From Rubrivivax sp. (GTDB taxonomy: Bacteria; Pseudomonadota; Gammaproteobacteria; Burkholderiales; Burkholderiaceae), in NCBI GenBank assembly GCA_016790225.1, contig JAEUOZ010000021.1:1-31676 (forward strand): a stretch of 31,676 nucleotides of DNA, in the 5' to 3' direction. Numbering within the stretch: position 1 is the stretch's first letter; each line of letters opens with the position of its first letter. This document shows positions 23,753 through 31,676 of the stretch, in pieces. A program made the translations under genes and the position numbers. Under the pieces are notes generated by a model that did no database searches, had not been told where the DNA came from, and saw nothing but the letters and a program-made list of their open reading frames with translations.

Positions 23753-24706
23753 ATGCCTGCGCGCTGGTTTCGAGCGGTTACATACGGTCTGTCTGCCTTG
23801 GCTTGCGCGGGCATCGTCGGTTGCGCCAGCACTGGAGGCCGCGCGCCGGTGGAGGATCGTTCCACCGGGGCCGGGCGCCCCACGCCGCCGGCCGCAGGGG
23901 CTCCGGCCTCCGGTGCCAATGCGGTGGCCGTGCCGCCCACGCCGGCCGTGCCGCGCCTGAATGCCGAAAACGCCGGCAAGCCGGGCTTCTACACCGTGCG
24001 TCCCGGCGATACCCTGGCGCGCATCGCGCTGGATCACGGGCAGAACTGGCGCGACGTGGCGCGCTGGAACGCGATCGACAACCCGAACGTCATCGAAGTG
24101 GGCCAGGTGCTGCGCGTGATCACGCCCGGCACGGAAGCCGCTGCGGTGGCGCAGCCGGTGGCCACGGGTTCGCGCATCGAATCGCGTCCGCTGGAGACGC
24201 GACCTTCCGCCATGGATTCGGCAGGCGCCGCCCCGGCGCCAGCCCCGGCGCCCGCTCCGGCAGCCGCAGCCGCTCCGGCTCCGGGCCCCACGGCGGCATC
24301 CGCGGCTGGTGGGGCGGTGGCCCGCGAAGGCGACGAGGATGTCAACTGGCTCTGGCCGGCAGGCGGCCCGGTGCTCGCCAACTTCGACGAAGCGCGCAAC
24401 GTGAAGGGTCTGGCCATCGGCGGCAAGCTCGGTGACGCGGTGCTGGCCGCAGCGGATGGCCGTGTGGTCTACGCCGGTTCCGGCCTGCGCGGCTATGGCA
24501 ACCTGGTGATCGTCAAGCACAACAACACCTTCCTGACGGCCTACGCGCACAACCAGACCCTGCTGGTGCGCGAAGACCAGGTCGTGCGCCGCGGCCAGAA
24601 GATTGCCGAGATGGGCTCTTCGGATTCCGACCGCGTGCAACTGCACTTCGAGATCCGCCGCATGGGCAAGCCGGTCGATCCTTCCCGGCTGTTGCCCGCG
24701 CGTTGA
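23753..24706 (+). CDS. nlpD: NlpD-like lipoprotein with LysM and degenerate LytM (M23) domain
   Basis: This 317-residue protein has a lipoprotein signal with lipobox ending IVGC (acylated C24). A LysM domain (about 76-125: [20 protein letters not shown]) binds peptidoglycan. An Ala/Pro linker (about 158-185) is followed by an M23/LytM domain to the end ([20 protein letters not shown], then VQLHFEIRR). The first zinc-ligand motif of active LytM (H-x3-D) is missing ([10 protein letters not shown] at that place), and HxH is QLH. As in E. coli NlpD, it is therefore probably a non-catalytic activator of a cell-wall amidase. A TTG at 23741 is an alternative start. It overlaps rlmD by 4 bp, and rpoS, often found next, is not here. 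Confidence 0.9.
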   Translation: MPARWFRAVTYGLSALACAGIVGCASTGGRAPVEDRSTGAGRPTPPAAGAPASGANAVAVPPTPAVPRLNAENAGKPGFYTVRPGDTLARIALDHGQNWRDVARWNAIDNPNVIEVGQVLRVITPGTEAAAVAQPVATGSRIESRPLETRPSAMDSAGAAPAPAPAPAPAAAAAPAPGPTAASAAGGAVAREGDEDVNWLWPAGGPVLANFDEARNVKGLAIGGKLGDAVLAAADGRVVYAGSGLRGYGNLVIVKHNNTFLTAYAHNQTLLVREDQVVRRGQKIAEMGSSDSDRVQLHFEIRRMGKPVDPSRLLPAR

Positions 24707-26115
24707 ACACGCCTGCGCCCCAGCGCGCCGCGGATGAAGTCCTGACGGTCGATTCGCTCGATCTGGAAGGTCAGGGCGTCGCGCGCCGCGCGGACGGCAA
24801 GGTCGTCTTCATCGAGGGCGCCTTGCCCGGCGAGCGCGTGACGGCGCAGGTCCATCGCCGCAAGAACCAGTGGGAGCAGGGCACGATGTCGGCGCTGCTG
24901 AAACCCAGCGCCCAGCGTGTGACGCCGGCCTGCCCGCACTTCGGTCTGCATGCCGGCGCCTGCGGGGGCTGCAAGGTTCAGCACCTCGAACCCACGGCCC
25001 AGGTGGCCATGAAGCAGCGCGTGCTGGAAGACGACCTGTGGCATCTGGCCAAGCTGCGGCCGGATCAGGTGCTGCGGCCCATCCACGGGCCGGCCTGGGG
25101 CTACCGACACCGAGCGCGGCTGTCGGTGCGGCATGTGCTGAAGAAGGGCGTCGTGCTGGTGGGCTTCCATGAGCGCAAGTCGCGCTACGTGGCGGACATG
25201 CGCGTGTGCCCGGTGCTGCCGCCGAAGGTGAGCCTGCTGCTGCCCGCGCTGCGGGAGCTGATTGGCGCGATGGATCAGCGCGACCGGCTGCCGCAGATCG
25301 AGCTGGCCGCCGGCGACGAGGTGACGGCTCTGGTGCTGCGCCATCTCGAACCCTTGACGTCAGCGGATGAAGCCCGGCTGCTCGATTTCGGGCGGCGCCA
25401 CGGCGTGCAGTGGTGGCTGCAGCCCAAGGGCCCGGAGACCGTGCACCGGCTGGATCCGCAAGATCCTCAACCGTTGAACTACCGGCTGCCGGAGTTCAGC
25501 GTGACCATGCCCTTCCGGCCCACGGACTTCACGCAGGTCAACCCGTTCATCAACCGGGTGCTGGTGTCGCGCGCCGTGCGCCTGCTGGATCCACAGCCCG
25601 GCGAGCGGGTCATCGACTGGTTCTGCGGTCTCGGCAATTTCACGCTGCCGCTGGCCACGCGCTGCGCGCAGGTGCTGGGCATCGAGGGGAGTGCGACGCT
25701 CGTGACCCGGGCGCAGGCCAACGCCGGCTTGAATGGCCTGCATTCGGTGGCCACGTTTGCGGCCCGCGATCTCTTCCAGATGACGGCCGCCCAGCTGGTG
25801 GCGGACGGACCTGCGGATCGCTGGCTGGTGGATCCTCCCCGTGAAGGCGCCTTCGCGCTGGTCAAGGCCCTGGCGGAGCAGTGCGCCTTGCCGGTGGCCG
25901 GCTGGCAGCCACCCCGGCGCATCGTCTATGTCAGCTGCAATCCGGCCACCCTGGCGCGAGACGCCGGGCTGCTGGTGCACCAGGCCGGCTATCGCTGTAG
26001 CGCCGCGGGCGTCATCAACATGTTCGCGCACACGGCCCATGTGGAGAGCCTGGCCGTGTTTGATCTCGATCCCCAAGCCTCTCCCAAGGCGGCGGCGCCC
26101 GTCCAACCGGGCTGA
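24703..26115 (+). CDS. rlmD: 23S rRNA (uracil-1939-C5)-methyltransferase RlmD
   Basis: This 470-residue enzyme starts at a TTG overlapping the nlpD stop (TTGA). A TRAM-like N-terminal domain (about 12-66) is followed by 4Fe-4S ligands C77, C87, C90 ([15 protein letters not shown]) and C169 (RVCPVLPP). The SAM site is [16 protein letters not shown] (about 303-318). The catalytic Cys is C412 in [12 protein letters not shown] and the catalytic base Glu is in HVESLAVF. It methylates U1939 of 23S rRNA. The first two cluster cysteines are 9 residues apart rather than 5 as in E. coli; this looks like a Burkholderiales form. A hairpin spans its stop codon. Confidence 0.94.
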   Translation: MNTPAPQRAADEVLTVDSLDLEGQGVARRADGKVVFIEGALPGERVTAQVHRRKNQWEQGTMSALLKPSAQRVTPACPHFGLHAGACGGCKVQHLEPTAQVAMKQRVLEDDLWHLAKLRPDQVLRPIHGPAWGYRHRARLSVRHVLKKGVVLVGFHERKSRYVADMRVCPVLPPKVSLLLPALRELIGAMDQRDRLPQIELAAGDEVTALVLRHLEPLTSADEARLLDFGRRHGVQWWLQPKGPETVHRLDPQDPQPLNYRLPEFSVTMPFRPTDFTQVNPFINRVLVSRAVRLLDPQPGERVIDWFCGLGNFTLPLATRCAQVLGIEGSATLVTRAQANAGLNGLHSVATFAARDLFQMTAAQLVADGPADRWLVDPPREGAFALVKALAEQCALPVAGWQPPRRIVYVSCNPATLARDAGLLVHQAGYRCSAAGVINMFAHTAHVESLAVFDLDPQASPKAAAPVQPG

Positions 26116-26123
26116 TGCCCGGT
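26106..26123 (+). repeat. Hairpin with the rlmD stop codon in its loop
   Basis: ACCGGGC (26106-26112) and GCCCGGT (26117-26123) pair perfectly around a TGAT tetraloop that contains the rlmD stop codon TGA (26113-26115). No T-run follows, so a terminator role is doubtful. It could protect the 3' end of the transcript or be chance. Confidence 0.5.
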
Positions 26124-26179
26124 GGCCCAGGTGTCGCGTCGGCCGGATCCCTGCAACATCAACAACGACGCCCCATCCC

Positions 26180-26581
26180 ATGATCACTCGACCCGCATTG
26201 ACCGAAGCCGACGCCCAGCGCATGGGGCAGGCCGCCGCCGCCCACGCACGAGCCCAGGGCTGGGCGGTGACCATCGCCATCGTCGATGACGGCGGCCACC
26301 TGCTGTGGCTTCAACGTCTGGACGGCGCGCCACCGATCTCCTCGCACATCGCGCCGGCCAAGGCACGCACGGCCGCACTGGGCCGGCGAGAGAGCCGCAT
26401 CTACGAAGAGCTGATCAACAACGGACGCACGGCCTTCCTGAGCGCCCCTGTCCTGGAAGGCATGCTCGAAGGCGGTCTTCCGGTGATGGCCGAGGGCCAT
26501 TGCGTGGGCGCCATCGGCGTGAGCGGCGTGAAGTCCAGTGAAGACGCCCAGATCGGGGGCGCGGGCATCGCTGCACTCTGA
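26180..26581 (+). CDS. GlcG/HbpS-like (heme-binding DUF336 family) protein
   Basis: This 133-residue single-domain protein has the GlcG/HbpS pattern: PALTEADAQRMGQAAAAHAR, AVTIAIVDDGGHLLWLQRLDG, AKARTAALGRRES, and GLPVMAEGHCVGAIGVSGVK near the end. The ATG at 26180 fits the family length; the longer frame upstream overlaps rlmD. Family members bind heme (HbpS of Streptomyces) or are of unknown role beside glycolate or diol catabolism genes. It stands alone 64 bp after rlmD and may be read from the same transcript or from its own promoter. Function in this organism is open. Confidence 0.88.
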   Translation: MITRPALTEADAQRMGQAAAAHARAQGWAVTIAIVDDGGHLLWLQRLDGAPPISSHIAPAKARTAALGRRESRIYEELINNGRTAFLSAPVLEGMLEGGLPVMAEGHCVGAIGVSGVKSSEDAQIGGAGIAAL

Positions 26582-26631
26582 GCGGCCGGCCCGGCCTTGA
26601 CCCTAGGGGTGAGGCACGGGGGGGTGCCCGT

Positions 26632-26637
26632 TATAAT
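26632..26637 (+). promoter_or_regulatory. Consensus -10 box upstream of carA
   Basis: A perfect TATAAT lies in an AT-rich patch (TTATAATTTC) 133 bp before the chosen carA start, predicting transcription from about 26644 with a leader of about 125 nt. The matching -35 region (about 26609-26614) is poor. TTGACC at 26597-26602 is too far away (29 bp). A small hairpin (CAGGC at 26712-26716 with GCCTG at 26721-26725) is in the leader. Confidence 0.55.
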
Positions 26638-26770
26638 TTCCGCACTCACCCACCACCACGGCACCCAGCGAAACTCGAACACGGTTTCCCCTTGACTCGA
26701 AGCCCGCAAGCCAGGCGCACGCCTGCTGAAGCGGCCACTGAGCTGGGTGCGCGAATACCGGAGTTTCCTC

Positions 26771-27932
26771 TTGCTGCCCGACCAGCCGCCCGCCGTCCTC
26801 GCCCTCGCAGACGGCACCGTTTTCCGTGGCACTTCGATCGGCGCAGCCGGTTCCACTGTTGGAGAAGTCGTCTTCAACACGGCGCTCACGGGTTACCAGG
26901 AAATCCTCACCGATCCGAGCTATTGCCGGCAGATCGTCACCCTGACGTATCCGCACATCGGCAACTATGGCGTGAACGAGGAAGACGTCGAAGCGACGAA
27001 GGTGCATGCGGCGGGCCTGGTCATCCGCGACCTGCCGCTGCTGCACTCCAACTTTCGCCACTCGATGACCCTGGCGCAGTACCTGCAGCGCGAAGGCACG
27101 GTGGCCATTGCCGATATCGATACGCGCCGCCTCACGCGTGTGCTGCGCACCACCGGCGCACAGAACGGCTGCATCATCGGCTGGCCACGCGGCACGGCGG
27201 TGGGTGACGCCGAGGTCGCGCGGGCGATTGATCTGGCGCGCTCCGCGCCCTCGATGGCCGGCCAGGATCTGGCCCAGGTGGTGAGCGTGCGCGAACCCTA
27301 CGCCTGGACGCAGACCGAATGGACGCTGGAAGCGGGCTACGGTCAGCTCTCCGACGCTCGCTTTCATGTCGTGGCCTACGATTTTGGTGTCAAGCGCAAC
27401 ATCCTGCGCATGCTCGCCAGCCGTGGCTGCCGCGTGACGGTGGTACCGGCCCGGACGCCGGCGTCCGAGGTGCTGAAGCTGCAGCCCGACGGCATCTTCC
27501 TCAGCAACGGTCCGGGTGATCCGGAGCCTTGCGATTACGCGATCAGCGCCACGCGCACGCTCATCGAGACGGGCATTCCCACCTTCGGCATCTGCCTGGG
27601 GCACCAGATCATGGCGCTGGCCTCCGGTGCGCGGACCTTCAAGATGAAGTTTGGCCACCATGGCGCCAACCATCCCGTCAAGGATCTGGATTCCGGCCGC
27701 GTGAGCATCACCAGCCAGAACCACGGCTTTGCCGTGGACGACAAGACACTGCCGCCCAATCTGCGCCCCACGCACGTGAGCCTGTTCGACGGCACGCTGC
27801 AGGGGCTGGCGCGCACCGATCGCCCGGCCTTCTGCTTCCAGGGCCACCCGGAGGCCTCGCCCGGCCCGCACGACATCGCCTACCTGTTCGATCGCTTCAT
27901 TGCGCTGATGGCCAAGAAGACGGAGAAGACCC

Positions 27933-27949
<17 letters not shown>
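26771..27949 (+). CDS. carA: Carbamoyl-phosphate synthase small (glutaminase) subunit
   Basis: This is a 392-residue protein if the TTG at 26771 is the start; it has GGAG at 26760-26763 and gives [20 protein letters not shown], like other beta-proteobacterial CarA. A GTG at 26747 would add eight residues. The N-terminal CPSase domain is followed by a class I glutamine amidotransferase with nucleophile C275 (FGICLGHQ), H359 and E361 (QGHPEASPG). It releases ammonia from glutamine and passes it to CarB to make carbamoyl phosphate for arginine and pyrimidine synthesis. The last 17 bp overlap carB. Confidence 0.96.
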
Positions 27950-31208
<3,259 letters not shown>

Positions 31209-31224
31209 ACTGCCGCGTTCCAGT

Positions 31225-31269
31225 ACCGCCGCGGTGCGCCCTGCAAAGGGAACTGCGGCGGTTTGCTTT
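31225..31269 (+). terminator. Intrinsic terminator after carB
   Basis: ACCGCCGC (31225-31232) pairs with GCGGCGGT (31255-31262), extended inward by a G-U, G-C and T-A pair. The loop carries a small inner CCCT/AGGG stem, and the outer stem is followed at once by TTTGCTTTT. The stem begins 17 nt after the carB stop. This is the clearest rho-independent terminator in the window and separates carB from greA. Confidence 0.8.
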
Positions 31270-31333
31270 TGGCGGGGCGTTGCATTGAGCAAGTCCCGTC
31301 GCTCCGGTCCCGTCGGACCGCTGCGAGGTTGCC

Positions 31334-31676
31334 ATGTCGAAGATTCCCCTCACGAAGCGCGGTGCCGAGAAGCTCAAGGAAGAGCTGCACCGCTTGAAGA
31401 CTGTCGAGCGTCACGCCGTGATCCAGGCGATTGCGGAGGCGCGCGCCCAGGGCGACCTGTCCGAGAACGCCGAGTACGAGGCAGCCAAGGACCGGCAGGG
31501 GTTCATCGAGGGTCGCATCCTCGAGATCGAGGGCAAGCTGGCCGCGGCTCAGATCATCGACCCGGCGGCGCTGGACGCCGGCGGCAAGGTGGTCTTCGGG
31601 AGCACGGTCGACCTCGAGGAGGAAGCCACCGGCAATGCCGTGACCTACCAGATCGTCGGCGACGACGAGTCGGACC
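31334..31676 (+). CDS. greA: Transcription elongation factor GreA (truncated by window end)
   Basis: The first 114 residues of about 158 are present. The N-terminal coiled-coil hairpin is complete: [20 protein letters not shown], then [20 protein letters not shown], with the conserved acidic tip (D41, E44), and [19 protein letters not shown]. The start of the C-terminal FKBP-like domain follows ([15 protein letters not shown], then [10 protein letters not shown]). GreA stimulates RNA cleavage by paused RNA polymerase. It follows carB after a terminator, the usual order in Burkholderiales, so it should have its own promoter in the roughly 65 bp after the terminator; none was clear by eye. Confidence 0.96.
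   Translation, partial: MSKIPLTKRGAEKLKEELHRLKTVERHAVIQAIAEARAQGDLSENAEYEAAKDRQGFIEGRILEIEGKLAAAQIIDPAALDAGGKVVFGSTVDLEEEATGNAVTYQIVGDDESD

Overview
The window is about 31.7 kb of GC-rich bacterial chromosome. Gene content and order (carA-carB-greA, surE-pcm-nlpD-rlmD, and a meta-cleavage homoprotocatechuate operon with separate hpaG1 and hpaG2) point to a betaproteobacterium of the order Burkholderiales, probably in the Leptothrix/Rubrivivax/Roseateles or Comamonadaceae neighbourhood. The order-level placement is fairly safe; the genus is not resolvable by eye. No rRNA, tRNA, CRISPR array, transposase or integrase was seen.

Left flank (1-5.1 kb) is accessory. An AbiE-type toxin-antitoxin pair runs off the left edge, with the toxin truncated by the window. 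Next is an HxlR regulator with a C-terminal SCP2-like domain, divergent from three small stand-alone proteins (SRPBCC/AHSA1, DUF1428, VOC/PhnB-like). Then comes a DUF411 periplasmic metal-binding protein, divergent from a short 2Fe-2S ferredoxin across an 18-bp perfect palindrome.

The 5.1-12.4 kb block is all on the minus strand. It encodes a His-rich two-helix membrane protein, a TonB-dependent receptor, a NosF-like ABC ATPase, two DUF3526 ABC-2 type permeases and a small uncharacterised protein. Joining a TonB receptor to an export-architecture ABC transporter, with no periplasmic binding protein and no FecCD/BtuC-type permease, is the least ordinary part of the window. A metal, possibly copper, role is inferred from the NosF-like ATPase, the His clusters and the nearby DUF411 gene.

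The 12.7-17.8 kb block is a tightly packed plus-strand operon, hpaG1-hpaG2-hpaE-hpaD-hpaF-hpaH. It converts 3,4-dihydroxyphenylacetate by ring cleavage, dehydrogenation, isomerisation, decarboxylation and hydration as far as 4-hydroxy-2-oxoheptanedioate. The final aldolase (hpaI), the hydroxylase (hpaBC) and any hpa regulator are not in the window.

The 17.9-22.0 kb block is on the minus strand: a quinone oxidoreductase-like MDR protein, then a NarL-type response regulator overlapping a large multi-spanning histidine kinase.

The right part (22.1-31.7 kb) is plus-strand housekeeping: surE-pcm-nlpD-rlmD with overlapping or nearly abutting genes and with rpoS absent between nlpD and rlmD, a GlcG/HbpS-like protein, carA-carB, an intrinsic terminator, and greA truncated by the window end. 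Synonymous codon use shifts within carB, which may mark recombination or an assembly join.
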